Shown here: positions 50,301 through 61,700 of the stretch, piece after piece | Layout of the letters: each line of letters begins with the position of its first letter | Position numbering within the stretch: the first letter of the stretch is position 1 | Origin: Phoebastria nigripes | Taxonomy: Eukaryota > Chordata > Aves > Procellariiformes > Diomedeidae | Direction: 5' to 3' | NCBI GenBank assembly: GCA_035582835.1 | Contig: JAYKAV010002661.1 | Location: 821,296 to 885,295, forward strand | DNA: 64,000 nt | Notes under the pieces: generated by a model | Seen by the model: the letters and a program-made list of their open reading frames with translations, nothing else | Database searches by the model: none | What the model was told of the DNA's origin: nothing | Position numbers and translations under genes: made by a program

Positions 50301-53300
50301 ACAATGTGAGCCAGTAAATTTTGAGAAGCTGTATCGGCTATATCTCACTACCAAAAGCTATGGTACCTGTAAACTTCTAAATCAAGTGACAAAAATCCCC
50401 AAACTTCTGAGTCATACTGAGGCCCAAACACTTGTTTTTGGAAAAGACAGTGCTCTGCTCGGAGGAAAGGACAAGCTGCAGGCAAAATCGTGCAGAACAT
50501 CCTGGGAAAAGGCTGAGAGGTAACAGCAAGAGGGGATGTCCTAAAGGCAGTGTTCAGTTGCTGCAGGCAGCCCTCTGCTGTCCTTTCAAACAACCCCGAT
50601 GTGAGACTCTTGCTTTGTCCTACGGGCCGATTCCTCCTCATGGTTTCGAAGCACTGGCCATTCTAGATACAAAATCTTGATGGGAATGTTGTGGCTTGTC
50701 CAAGCACTGTACGTACACATTCTGGCTGCAGGTGAATGCCAGAAGGTCACAGTCCTTTCCTAATCACTGCTTGGTATGGGTGGGAGAATGTTTGACTTGG
50801 ATTTGTTGTCCATGAATTGTCTCTCTGTATGAGACAACAGTATCTGAGAGAGGAAATAAGTTCTTTTGTATCTATAAACATATCTTTAAAAAAAAAAAAA
50901 AAAAAAAAATCTCCTGTTCATGTTCTGTCAGTGTCTTGTCCAAGCAATCTCCTAACAAAGTCTCATTCACTTTGCGTATGCACAAAGGAAATACGTCTTT
51001 CTCCCACCCCCCCTCCTATTTTTGTAGGTGTCTTGTAAAACTTAATCATAGTTTTCTAGACACAGTGCTTAAGAACATGTCATATGTAGTGTTAAAATTA
51101 ATAATGTCTGATAAGTCAATTGCCTAAGTAGCTGTGATGGTGTGACTAAAACATTTTACAGATGGCACAGTGACCAATTATGTGACTCTCTATCGGCATG
51201 TGTAACACCAAAAAAGAATAGAGACTGAAACATGTTGAAATTAATTGCTCAGAGCATATTCTTCACCGTAAAAATGAACATAATTAAATTAACCTTTACT
51301 GAAAAGAATAAAGACTGCTAATGTTCTCATTGTATTTCATTTATACTTGCATGAGAAAAAGTAGTGTTAGTGATTAAAAGATTGTTTCCAAAAGGGAAAT
51401 TATTAAAAAGAGGACATCATGCAGGCTCCTGTAAGAATAACAGAACATCATCTGTTTTATTGGCCTCCTTATATTCAGTGTCAAATGACTATGACAAACA
51501 GCTAGACCTTTAGTCAACTGGGTTAAATCTCCCCGGTGCAGAACCTGACCTTGGAAGGGTTGAGCGCTATCAGCACTTGTGGATTAAATCCTGCGAGATG
51601 CTGAACATTCCCACTCCTTACGGAAGAAGCTGGGACTTAGAGACTCGGCGCCTGTTGGGTCCTGAGTCTTGTTGTCAACTTGGAAGTGTGGACTTCCCTC
51701 AGGACTGAATCTAAAGGAAGGGGTGTAGAGGCTAGAGGTTCTTGAGAGTTACCTTGTTTCTCCTATGTAAACAACCTTTCCTCTTCAAAAACGTATTCAT
51801 TAGGAAACGTTTCTGCCCTGACGTTGCTGTTGATCCAGATCCACGCACCATGTCCCTCTCCCAGTGTGCTGTGTGCCTCCCACCCCAGCAAGCCCGCCCT
51901 GTGTTAGAACGTGAGGGTACCTAGAGCAGCCTCACAAGTCTGCCTCCGTCCCCTCCTGGTGGCCAGACCACAGGGGTATGGCTCAAGGCAGGGGAAAGGA
52001 GGCAATTAAACTGCATGCCCTACCTGGCACTCGACGGAGCATTCTGAAGGTCCAGCAAATAGCAGTAATATTGCCCTTTCCCCTAGCTGTGTCTGAAGAC
52101 TCGACTCTCTCGGCTCCTCAGATTAAGGTGGGGGAGAGGGTTCTTCCTGACCCTGCCAAGTTGGGTGGGAAGTGGTCTTTCAGAAAAGGGGAACCTTTCC
52201 TAGGCCTGGTGGAGGATGGAAGACAAGATTCCCTTGCTCCCCATCGCTGTAATGCTTGCCAGGTTCTCACTAAGATTATCTGTTTACCTGATGATTATGA
52301 AGTTATATTTGCATACAGGAACCACAGAAAAATGTTGTATCTTTGTTTCAGTTGTCTCCTGAAAGCTGGGATAAAGCCAAGCAGTTCATATTACCAGGTA
52401 AGAGGAAATCTTTTGTAAAACAAAATCATGTGCGTGTACTTTTTTTCAGCAGGAGTCAAGTAATTTCTAGAGACTAAGTGATCTTTTTTAATTGTGTAGT
52501 TCTTTAAGGTTGTGCTTTATCTAAAAGTTTTTGTGAACTTAAGTGTGGGAGCTGTTAGAAGATGTGCTAGTGACTTATTAATTTATATAAGCTTTTTAAT
52601 TTTTCAGATGACTGCCATAAAGGAAGCTCTTACAACATTTTATGGTGTAACGCCAAAGATCCAATGTCTTCCTCCAGAAGAGGTAAAAACCCCAAACAAA
52701 CACGTGCTCCCCAACCCCCCCCAAACAAAAAAAAAAAACCCAAACAAAAAACCAACAACTTTTTTAAAAGAGCACTTTTTATCAAAAAAACAAAAGCAAA
52801 AATAATAGAGTGAAAANTCTTCAGCATGGTGAAACTTAGGTCTGTGTGTTCCTTGTGTATACAGCTCTTTGCAGATTAGATATTGCTTAATTCTTGGAGT
52901 TGAGTTCATAGAAACATTGCTTACATACTGGCACCACTGAGTTCAGCTTATGTTACTGTTGCCACAGCCTTTTCTTAATGCAGAAATATTGTTAGTGGAG
53001 GAAGTGTCCATTCTTTACCTAGTAACTTTGCTGTTGGTATACTTACCCAGAAAGTGGGAGCACTGGGTTTTAAAGGTCTTTTTGTCTTAAAATATTTGAA
53101 CCTGCATCTCTTGCATGAATGCTGTAACCACCATGCTAGAGGTATTGCTGTAGCTGAGTACTTTCCACTCCTCCTGCTGAAGCTTAATTGCCGTATGGCA
53201 AATTACCAGAACCAACAAGGATGAGCTGAATAGAGCCAGTGACTGTCGGTCTTGACAAGGGTATTGCCTGTCAACAGCAGTCTTCCCTTCACTGGGCATG

Positions 53301-55346
53301 GCTCATGTGATTTGCATGAAGAAGTTACTCAATGGACAGAATCCTTCAGAAATAAGGCAGCTCAGAGGCTTGTCTCTGAGGTTGTTCTTAAAAGCCTATA
53401 CCTAAAGAGGTACAAAAAGGCATTTTGAGCTTCACTGTGGTTCAGGATGACTATAGTCTTTCCTTTCGAGCCAACAGTGTCTAAAATTTCCATTTCTTTC
53501 TACTTTCCTTGCCAACGGTTGTACTGTGAATCACAATGCAGTAGAGAATGTGGTACACAGAGATAGTGTGCTGTAGCGTAAAATACAGGTCACCATATCT
53601 GAACCAAAAATGCCTTTCAAGGAACAAAATAGTATTCTGAAAAATTACATGGGTAGGCTGCATAGCTGTTTCTTTCCTTTTTCAGCTAGGTTATTCTGCT
53701 TTTATTCAAAAAGAAAACAATAAGCCAAACCCACAAGATAGCTTTCCCTCTTATAAGTGGTTCCTTATTATCTCAGCTTGATAAGAGTGGTTTACTACAA
53801 AACACTTGGCAGAGTTATTGCCCATACACAGACGACAATTTTATGAAAACTTGCCAAGATACAGTTGCTGTTGGAGTTTAATAGCTTGTGTGTTGTCAGC
53901 TCATTTGCTTTAGTAGTGCTCTGAGGTTTTTATACTTGGATGTTTCTTCACGTGAAAAAGAATTCTAGGTTACAATATTTTTAAAATGTATTTTTAAGTT
54001 ACTTTAAGCAACAAAGGAATATGAGTTGAATGTGGGTTGCACACTCACCCACCTCTTGATGTTGAAGAAATACAGAGCTAACACAAACCCCAGTTTCTAG
54101 CTCTGTTCACTGTAGTTCTGCCATTGCTTTTAGTACAATTGGGATACTGCTTAAATTATGTGAAAGTAATTTACAGCTTGAGTCTCCTGTGCTTAACAGC
54201 TGAAGCTAAAGGGTAATAGAAAGGAAAAAGTACACCCTGGTTATTTAAGATAACCCTTTTCAGACTTCCAGCCTTGTCAATGCCTGAAGTGCATTATGGA
54301 GGTACTTTGATGTCTAAATACCCCCAACAACAAAAAACCCAAAACCAAAAAAAAAAAAAACCCCACCCCACAACCAAAAAAACCCCCAAAACAAAGCAAC
54401 AACAACAAAAAAACCCCACCACAGTTACTTTTGCCTTGTACATATATTTTTGTCCTGCTTAGTGGTTTCAAAACCAATTATTTTCCACATGCACTTTGTT
54501 GCACCTGAGCATTTTGGGGGATTTTCGTATAATCTTCTTCCCCACATGAAAGACTTCCATGCCTGCCTGCCTTATTCGTGGCCAATATTTTTCTTCCTAG
54601 TCTGTCCTGTAGTCCAAAAATGACATTTCTGCTACTTTTGACAGCTTGCTTCTGTATTCTTTTCAGTAAAAGCTGTTATAAAACCAAGTTTCTTTTCTCC
54701 TTTTTGGAGAATTTTCTTNGCGTCAATTCCCATCCTGCAACAAAAGAGTTGGTGAAAGGTGGCTTTCAGGTCACACATACCCTTCAATATTCACAGAGTT
54801 CAGCCAGAGCTCATCATTAAGGTGAACAGCTTCTGTGTACTGCACAGATTTGGTAAATGCTAGGATAATCTGCATCACAGCATTTCATAATGAGACTTAC
54901 TAGTTAGGCAGATTCCCCAGATTGTTACTGAATTATGTTGTTGGAATGCATTTCCTTATCTGCTTGCTCCTTAAAGACAAGTATGTACTATAAGCTGTTC
55001 AGAGTGGATGCCTCTGGTACCTGTCTCCTTCACATTTTTCAAGTGGCAAATATACAAATAAGCACTACTGTATCTTATAGATAAGTCAATATATCTGAAG
55101 AATTGATTTATTTTCTTCTCCCCATCAAGCTGATCTCATCCCTCATGTTTCTAGGGTGAAAAAGCACAAACAATTGGTCAGATTGAATTCTGCTTCACCA
55201 AAGGATTGCAGCTGAGGAACTGCACGGCGCTGAAGGGTGAATCCGACCCAATGCAGGCTGACTTGAAGGTTGGAACTGAGGAGTTGTCTGTCTGCAGTGA
55301 TACTCTCCCAACCTATTATCCTTCACAGGTCCAAGATCACAAATGA
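33866..55346 (+). CDS. RNASET2: RNASET2, ribonuclease T2 (complete, 9 coding exons)
   Basis: Joining 33866-33954, 36515-36581, 42463-42518, 43462-43519, 44328-44398, 49960-50073, 52352-52397, 52608-52682 and 55155-55346 gives 255 residues plus stop, with every junction in phase; human RNASET2 is 256. RNase T2 is a secreted and lysosomal acid endoribonuclease that cleaves single-stranded RNA via 2',3'-cyclic phosphate. Seen: signal peptide (about 1-25), HHWPVTVC (44-51), CAS I WTIHGLW (65-71, His68), CAS II KHEWEKHGTC (115-124, Glu117 and His121). Eight cysteines sit at family positions (51, 58, 78, 124, 187, 205, 215, 239) with an extra one at 153. Sequons are at Asn79, 85, 109 and 214. All catalytic residues are intact, so an active enzyme is expected. 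Confidence 0.97.
35301..35345. repeat. (CT)n microsatellite followed by a T run
   Basis: About 14 CT units pass directly into about 18 T. It lies in an RNASET2 intron between the signal-peptide and HHWP exons. Confidence 0.95.
36515..36581 (+). CDS. RNASET2: RNASET2 exon DNHPHTWKKLYLAHHWPVTVCK
   Basis: It is 67 nt after acceptor CTTTCTCCAG, with donor GTGAGA. The first base completes Arg30, then DNHPHTWKKLYLAHHWPVTV and CK. It aligns with human DNHEWKKLIMVQHWPETVC, with a two-residue insertion after DNH. Cys51 is the first conserved disulfide cysteine. Confidence 0.96.
36647..36663. repeat. (GAAT)n short microsatellite
   Basis: About four GAAT units shortly after the HHWP exon of RNASET2. 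Confidence 0.85.
39590..39631. repeat. (GTTTT)n pentanucleotide microsatellite with T run
   Basis: A T run followed by about five GTTTT units, in an RNASET2 intron. Confidence 0.95.
42463..42518 (+). CDS. RNASET2: RNASET2 exon with CAS I (WTIHGLW)
   Basis: It is 56 nt after acceptor TTTTCCACAG and reads MSANDCQDPPQYWTIHGL plus TG of Trp before donor GTATGA. It holds the first conserved T2 active-site motif, with catalytic His68. The Met is internal (residue 53), not a start. Confidence 0.98.
43462..43519 (+). CDS. RNASET2: RNASET2 exon PDKTEECNRTWHFNVTEIK
   Basis: It is 58 nt after acceptor TTCCCTAG, with donor GTATTT. The first base completes Trp71, followed by PDKTEECNRTWHFNVTEIK. It carries two sequons, NRT at Asn79 (shared with human) and NVT at Asn85 (human has FNLE here). 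Confidence 0.97.
44328..44398 (+). CDS. RNASET2: RNASET2 exon DLMSDMRRYWPDVLHSSLNRTQF
   Basis: It is 71 nt after acceptor TTTTTAG, with donor GTGAGT, in phase 0 in and 2 out. It matches human DLLPEMRAYWPDVIHSFPNRSRFW. Sequon NRT is at Asn109. Confidence 0.97.
44399..49959 (+). other. RNASET2 intron before the CAS II exon
   Basis: A 5.6-kb intron in phase 2, holding an (AG)n run (44620-44639) and an A run near 46009-46028. No nested gene is recognised. Confidence 0.8.
44620..44639. repeat. (AG)n microsatellite
   Basis: About ten AG units, in an RNASET2 intron. Confidence 0.95.
49960..50073 (+). CDS. RNASET2: RNASET2 exon with CAS II (KHEWEKHGTC)
   Basis: It is 114 nt after acceptor CTCCTATAG, with donor GTATGT. 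It completes Trp114 and reads KHEWEKHGTCAATLQVLNSQ then KKYFSKALELYQHIDLN plus two bases of Ser. It contains the second T2 active-site motif, with Glu117, Lys120 and His121, all intact. Confidence 0.98.
50074..52351 (+). other. RNASET2 intron with a possible ancient amniote repeat
   Basis: A 2.3-kb intron. The part 51540-51720 reads like old CR1/L2-type fossils seen in birds, turtles and crocodiles (blocks such as TTGAGCGCTATCAGCAC and CCTGCGAGATGCTGAACA). The rest is plain intronic sequence. Confidence 0.45.
52352..52397 (+). CDS. RNASET2: RNASET2 exon CLLKAGIKPSSSYYQ
   Basis: It is 46 nt after acceptor TTTGTTTCAG, with donor GTAAGA. The first base completes Ser152. Human reads VLLKLGIKPSINYYQ, so Cys153 replaces Val. 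The upstream intron happens to be open in this frame back to about 51978; that extension is not exon. Confidence 0.95.
52608..52682 (+). CDS. RNASET2: RNASET2 exon ALTTFYGVTPKIQCLPPEE
   Basis: It is 75 nt, phase 0 on both sides, after acceptor TTTTTCAG, with donor GTAAAA. It reads MTAIKEALTTFYGVTPKIQC then LPPEE; human reads VADFKDALARVYGVIPKIQCLPPS. The donor runs directly into a C- and A-rich low-complexity tract (52683-52800), an unusual setting for a constitutive 5' splice site. Confidence 0.97.
54324..54421. repeat. C/A-only low-complexity tract
   Basis: About 100 bases made almost only of A and C (units such as CCAAAA, CCCCA, AACAAC). It lies in the last RNASET2 intron. Similar tracts lie at 37848-37885 and 52683-52800, and the T/G-rich complement is at 14920-15037. 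Confidence 0.85.
55155..55346 (+). CDS. RNASET2: RNASET2 terminal exon with stop codon
   Basis: After acceptor TGTTTCTAG it reads 63 codons, starting GEKAQTIGQIEFCFTKGLQL, then RNCTALKGES, and ending TYYPSQVQDHK with TGA at 55344-55346. TIGQIE and NCT are shared with human; the stretch after NCT is divergent, as is usual in this family. It contains the last three conserved cysteines (205, 215, 239). Confidence 0.97.
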   Translation, partial: GEKAQTIGQIEFCFTKGLQLRNCTALKGESDPMQADLKVGTEELSVCSDTLPTYYPSQVQDHK

Positions 55347-55504
55347 AGCCATAAGAGTTTGAAAAACTTCTTAAACAGCAACAAAAACCAAATCCTTCAA
55401 CGTTATACCTTGGAAAGCAGTCTTGACTTAGCAATATTACAAAGCCTTGTCCATATCACAGGCATGCTGTGAAGATTTCTGCTGGAAAACACGCTTCTTT
55501 TGCC

Positions 55505-55510
55505 ATTAAA
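55505..55510 (+). terminator. Possible RNASET2 polyadenylation hexamer ATTAAA
   Basis: ATTAAA, the commonest variant hexamer, lies about 160 bases after the stop codon; another is at 55921-55926. I saw no canonical AATAAA in the first 2 kb of 3' flank. Which is used cannot be decided from sequence. Confidence 0.4.
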
Positions 55511-56811
55511 GGAGAATGGTCCACATTGTAATATCAATTACACAGGCTGAAGTATTGAATTGTGGCTCTCATATTGATAGGATCAGAATCTGATTCACAG
55601 CTTTCCCTGGACTTTTTGGCTTGCTTACGGTTTGAATCAATGTTCAAAAGAGAACTGTGACTACTTAGTTTCACTTGCGGTTAAGTCTGCCACTTCAGCC
55701 ACTTTTGGTTTTTGCCAGTGAGTCAGGGAAATTAAGTTATTCTTTGTTTTGAAAGGATGCTTGTCTCTCTGAGATGAGATGACAATTTCTTGAGAAGAAA
55801 ATACTGTAAACAAAAAGAACTTAGAGACCTGTCTGGAGGTCCTTTCACAGACATAATACCCNCTGCCTTGTGTAAATTTGCTCTCCAGAAGTGCTGAACA
55901 GAGGCCACATCCTCTGAGGCATTAAACCTTTCCTCACTCAGAGATCACGGCGGACCAAAGATGACAACTTTTGCGTAACTTCTTAATGAATGAAATAACA
56001 TTCACCAGGTTTTGGCACTTCTGCCTAAAGGACCCCGGGAAGACTGTATTAGTAGCCTTACCTATTGTTTGATTGATTTTGCTATAGTAGTTCCATACAG
56101 TCTTGAAGAACAACCAATCTTAGAACTTACTTGCTAGTATAGGAAAATGTTAGGCCCTAGAAATACATTGTTATTAACTTTTTGTTGTATTTGAACATTT
56201 AGCATTACCACACAAGTGTCAGTGCCTGCACTTTTATTTAAAAATGAGATTGTCACATAATCACTTTGTTCCAAGAAACAGCTTTTTATAGGTGAAACAG
56301 TAAATACTACAGGATTTTCAGTGAAAAGTACAAATGTTAGCAATAGTGCATCTCTATCCCATGATAATTGCCACAAATTTGGATGTTTCCAAAGGGGACC
56401 AAATTTGGATGACATCCTCTACACAGTGCTGTGTTGTTGCGAGTGTCTCAAATTGTCTTTGAAAGAAAGACAATTATGGCTCAAGGAACCATCTGTTAGA
56501 AGAATATTACTGTGAAAACATGAAATGCGGTATTAGGAACAAATTTGTTATGGCTTTTGGGGTTTAGAAACTATTCACACTTACTCTCATTTTTGACTGT
56601 CCCTGTTTCTCCACCACCTTTCATTTAAGGCTCTGTTACCTTGCCATTCCAGAATGCTGTCAGTTTTTTAGTCCTTTCTTTAGAAACTCAGATATTTATT
56701 TAACACCTAAGAAATTAGTATGATCTGCACTCTGTTGTATCTGTATTTCAGTAGAGTGAGGGCTTCTCTTTCAAAATTTGTCTTCCTTCCTGAGAGAGGG
56801 AATATACTATA

Positions 56812-56842
56812 TTAGCATACTAATACTATATTAGTATACTAA
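56812..56842. repeat. Tandem AT-rich palindromic repeat
   Basis: ATACTATATTAGCATACTA and ATACTATATTAGTATACTAA lie side by side; the TTAGTATACTAA part is a perfect inverted repeat. It lies downstream of RNASET2. Confidence 0.6.
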
Positions 56843-58644
56843 TGGTAATCAGATCTAGTGTTTTTATAGTAGCCATAGCACATTCAGTTCATGTTGAACA
56901 TGGCCAGAGACATGACCAGAAGAATCAAAATTCTTCATTCCCCCATTTCTGCCATCTTCTTAGCAAGAAAAAGTAGGGAGACCAAACTAAAATGCTTGAA
57001 AAGACTAGAATGTACTTGTTTTTTGTGGAATCTTTTTGAGATCACTAATATATTTTTCCTTCTAATTACAAAAATTATCTTGGCCTAAGGAAGACAAGTA
57101 CTTGTTGGGAAAAANGCATTTCTCTGCAAAGGAGCAGCCCAAAGCACATGTACTGTTTTAAACTCTCTCTCCAAGTCTTTCAAATAGTACTTAGATGGTG
57201 CATAGGTTTTGGGTGGACTACACAGAGTGCAAACACTTAGAATGAACATTAATTTACAATTCACATCATAAGGTTGTTTTTTTTTAAAGAAGCAAGACTC
57301 GCCTTTTCCTTAAAACTCTGCTATTTTTTTAATGGTTTGGATTTTTTTGTCCTTTGAAGTCCTTTGTTCTCCTTTTCCTTTCAAAGTTCTGAGTGCAGTG
57401 CCATATCTTTGCTTGTTAAGCTAATCAGCAGTGAGGGAAGTAGAAACAGAGGTTGGTACCTACCATCAGTCCATCTCACGAACATCTTGCTCAGTGCTTT
57501 TCAGTTACCAGTTCGGTTATGAACACAGTCCTTAATTAGAACAATAGACTTCTCAAAAATCTCACGATAAATGCTGCCACCTTGGATGAGCAGGTGCAGT
57601 ATAAAAAATCCCATGAAATCCACAGCAACATGCTGTACTACCAAATGAGTGATTGTTGGGTTTGCCTGTTTTTCTGCAGTTGTTTTAATTCCTTGGTCCT
57701 CTTCACAGTTAGAAAAGCTCAAACTTGGAAGCAATGGTAGCATTGGTTCTTGCACAGACATAGGCTTAATGGAAGCTCAAATCAATAGCCTGATTTTTTT
57801 TTTTTTTTAATTGCAGTATAAATTATATTTTCTTTTATAATACCATATAATGCTTAGGGAGATAAAATATACCGTATGAGGTCTCTCCAGTTCAAGTATA
57901 ATGCATTAATTTAAGCAAAGCTAACAACTGCAACTACAACTTTACAAGGAGATGACACAGACACTAACAGCCTTCACAGTGTGAGGCTCAAAGGTAAAGC
58001 TGACTCTTGCCAAATAGGGAGTCAGCAGATACAGACAAGACTCTCAAATGACCAACCTCTGCAGTAGAGTAGATAGTATGGCTTCCATGCGTTTTTCAGC
58101 CTCATTTTCAAATGCAAGAAATGTGAGGGAGCTGATACTTTTTAAAACTTCGAGGAGAAACTAGCATAATCTGAAATGAGAAAGAGGAAGGAAGAAAGGG
58201 AGACAGCAAAGCCAGCAGCGTGTTAAACAACAACCTGCAACTGAGTAAAAAATGACTGATGAATGTTAAGTCAAGGTTTGCTAAAAATAACCTCACAGAC
58301 TCTGAAGTCCTGTTTAAAGGGACATACCTGAGGTACTGCATTTGCCTTAACAAAACCACACCCACATTCTTTTTATTTTGCCAACATTATTACACATTAA
58401 ATATTTTAATTTGCTATGATTAATTTATTAGTAGTAGCAATAAAACACTATATATGACTACCGTTGCTTGGTTTTTGACAGTCCCACCTGCCTAACTTCT
58501 GGGAAGACACAAATGTCTTTTAAAAGCTACTGACTGATTTTTATGCAGAGAAGTGCCAAGACGCTATAAAGTTTTAAGTGATACATTTAAGGGATCCTTT
58601 AAGAGCTATGTTTGGATGTGGGCAACCAGGAGAGCAGATGAATG

Positions 58645-58740
58645 AATGGTAGCACCGGTTCAGACCAAAGATCATGTCCAGCCCTTTGTGTTCTCTCTAG
58701 CAATGGCTCACAGCCAGTTACCAGCCTTTGCAATTGCTTT
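58645..58740 (+). mobile_element. Ancient CR1/L3-like fragment
   Basis: CACCGGTTCAGACCAAAGATC and the following bases (TCCAGCCC, TGTTCTCTCTAGCAATGGC) resemble the old sauropsid CR1 consensus block with TCAGACCAAAGGTCCATC and a downstream GTGGCCA. It is diverged and short. Confidence 0.5.
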
Positions 58741-61700
58741 CCATCAGAATGTATATAATTTCAAGAGTTGGATTAACACAATTTAAATACAAGAGGTAAA
58801 CAAAGGTATATTGGGAGTCTTAAAAATTGCTTCAGTTCTGAAAAGTGTCACTCAGTTCCTTAAGCAAAATAAAATCTATCAGCCTTGAAGATTCAACACA
58901 GCCTGGGGAAGATGGGAGCTGTATTCTTTTCGCATCATTAAATAAATTAACTAAATCCCAGCAGGGGGGTTGTTTGTGCAGTCTCAGTGCTTTTAAACAC
59001 TAGTCAACTCCACAGGGACTTGGCTTGTTTATCCCCTTTGTCCGTGTGCTCTCTCATGCAAAATGCATAAGCATCCCTTGGCACGTAGTTTAGAGCACGG
59101 GGCTGTCTGTCCCCTTTCCAAGCATAGCCCCTCTTCCTAGACCATGGGCAGGTTCTTTTCTCTGTCTTGTTCTCTCGCTCTCTTCCTGGCCTGCACCGAG
59201 CCTTTCTCAGCTGCACAGGAGCCCAGCTTCAGCCAAGTTTACGGTGGGAGGGAAATAACAAGATTGGAAAAAGCAGCTTCTACTCAGTTTCTTTAGGTAG
59301 CTACCCATGCGCGTGTATATTGTGCTTAAGGCCACGTCTGCCTCTCCCTACCCGCAGCCAGCTGATCTGCCGCTGCCAACAGGAACAGGAGATGGGAGAA
59401 GCAGAGGGGACTTCTCGCCATCACTCCTGTTCTTAGTGGGGGCAGCGACCGGTTGCCATTGCCTAGCCGATAGGCAAAGCTACCTCTGCAGGCTGAAATG
59501 GAGGTGGCACAGGCCTCTGTCGTGTCCCCTGCCTGGACCCTCAGCGGCTGGCGAGCGCTGTGCTGTGCTGCTGGCCCTAGCNGCTGCCCATCGGAAGGAA
59601 AAAAGTGGCAGCAGGACTGCAGTGCCCACTGTGCAAGTCAAGTCCCGCAAATGTGGACAGCCTAGGTATCTACAGCAGCAAAGCAGCAGGTGCTGGCTTT
59701 TACAAAGGGGAAGGGGGATTTTCACAGGGATGGGTTTTTGAATTTGGGCACCTCAGTTCTGGTGTGGTTGTGCTTCAGGCAGCTGTGCTCTGTTTGGATC
59801 TGGCTCTCAGCACCATTAAGCCAAGGCCATAGGAGGTTAGCTGTGCTGCGAACAGTATTATTGCTGCCTCATGGGGGTCCTGATGATGCAAAGGGAAAAT
59901 GTCAGGACTTTGCAAGTCGCTTTCGCAGGAATGCAGCAATCGATGATGAGGAATGTTGTATTTATTCTAAATTCAGACTGTCTTGCTGCTCAGGCAGCTT
60001 CCTTCACAAGGCTCACTGCACGCCTTCCCTTCCTGTGTGTAAGTATTCCCTGCTCCACAAAGTTGCCGTAGATCACCCAGAGTTGATAGTAAAGAATTGA
60101 TTTTAGAAAGGATTTCAATTTCTTGTGCTTTGGAGAATAAGAGCTTTGGTATACAAGCTAAGTGAGACCTGATGTGGGAGATGGGCTGATTATTTTATGT
60201 GTGCTGTGGTCTTCATTATTCCTTACCCCAAAGTACACTGGAGCGTCACAGATTGGGNGAGGATTAGATAGACCTCAAGAGCAGCCAAGCCCAATCATGC
60301 CCACAGATTGGTATGAATCCTATGAATATATTCAGCATGAAAATCACAGCGCTGACATTCAAACACAGTGCTCAGTTTGAAGGACTGATGTTTCAGTAAT
60401 CTTTTATAAAAAAGAAGCAAAAATGACCATGTTTGGTAAGAAAATTCTTAAGCAAGCTGAAGAATACCATGGTGCTGTCTGTAAGAAATACTTTTCTGAG
60501 TACAGCCTCACTTACCAGAAAACAGGCTGTTCACTTAAGATTTTTCTATAACTTACACAATTGTTTGCGTTAGAGACCCGTGCGCTGCATGTNAATCAGA
60601 GAAGACGAGCCAAAACAAAATTAGCAAGAACTAAAAGCACAGCAGTTACCCTGTAATAATTACAATCTCTATAAACAAGTGTGATGGATCCCAGCAGGTA
60701 CCCACCATTAGATCGCTTACTTCTGCTTAGTATTGTTGAGTAAAACTTGCTGCTGTCAGCTTTGGAGAGAGGCTTCTCCCTTTCCAAAATGCTCGGCTGA
60801 GGGTGGAGAAGCTGTCCATACTTCCAGCAGAGGCTGGAAGAGCTGTCACGTCACCCGAGTGCTGTCATTTTAGCCCATCAGCCTTCCACAGATCCATCTG
60901 CCTTACCAAGATTTCACAGGTTAAGTTATGATAGTGAAGGCTACGTGTGTCCAGATGACTTGCGCTATCAGTTCCCAGTGCCAGCTGTTGCAGGTTTCTC
61001 TTCAAAAGAATATTGTGCAGGGACTGTCCCTCCTCAGAAACCCTGTTTTGCAGGTATTTGCCAAATGCCTGGGGCATACATTTGTCAAGGATTTATTAGC
61101 CAAGAGGCTGGCTGGCTGATGCGTGAAGTGGGAACCACTTTCTTGTCTCCCGGGCTCTCGGATGTTTGGGGCTTACGATGCTGGTATCCCACTGAGGTAG
61201 TCATTTTATACGTAACAGCTGGACCTGCCTTATTTATCCTCCAGCCCCATGATATCTTAAGAGATTTCAGTCTCACAGTTTCTGTGGGATTCAGTGAGCA
61301 GCTTGTCATTTCTGAAGCCTACTGCAGGATGATCACTGTAACAAAATAGCTCTGGGACACAAACTACCCTCTCATTTCCAATGCCTCATGTTGTTTTCTC
61401 TTCAATTCCCTTCATTATCCTCAGTGACTGAGGGATGAACGGACCATGCTTTTTGATCTTGCGGAGTAACTAAACCATTTATGAAGGCACAGATATTGTA
61501 GCAGAGAAAAATCTCTTAAATCTCATGGACAAAATACACTCAAAATAAATATGTATTTTTTCCCCTTTTTTCCCCCTTCTATTATTGTTTTGAGAGATTC
61601 CGACTGCAAGCATCACTGGAGGTCTGGAGGAACGTAGGCATATTGATGGATAGCTTTTAATCCTTTATTTGTTATCCCTTTGGCACCTGGTTTTTGGCAT

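Noticed and set aside
51978..52351. Open frame continuing upstream from the CLLKAGIKPS exon
   Set aside because: A TTTGTTTCAG acceptor and phase agreement with the CAS II exon define the exon start at 52352; the upstream part is intron by family comparison.
60945..61349. 134-codon open frame downstream of RNASET2
   Set aside because: Not recognised, with overlapping frames on the other strand and no promoter or splice signals that stand out.
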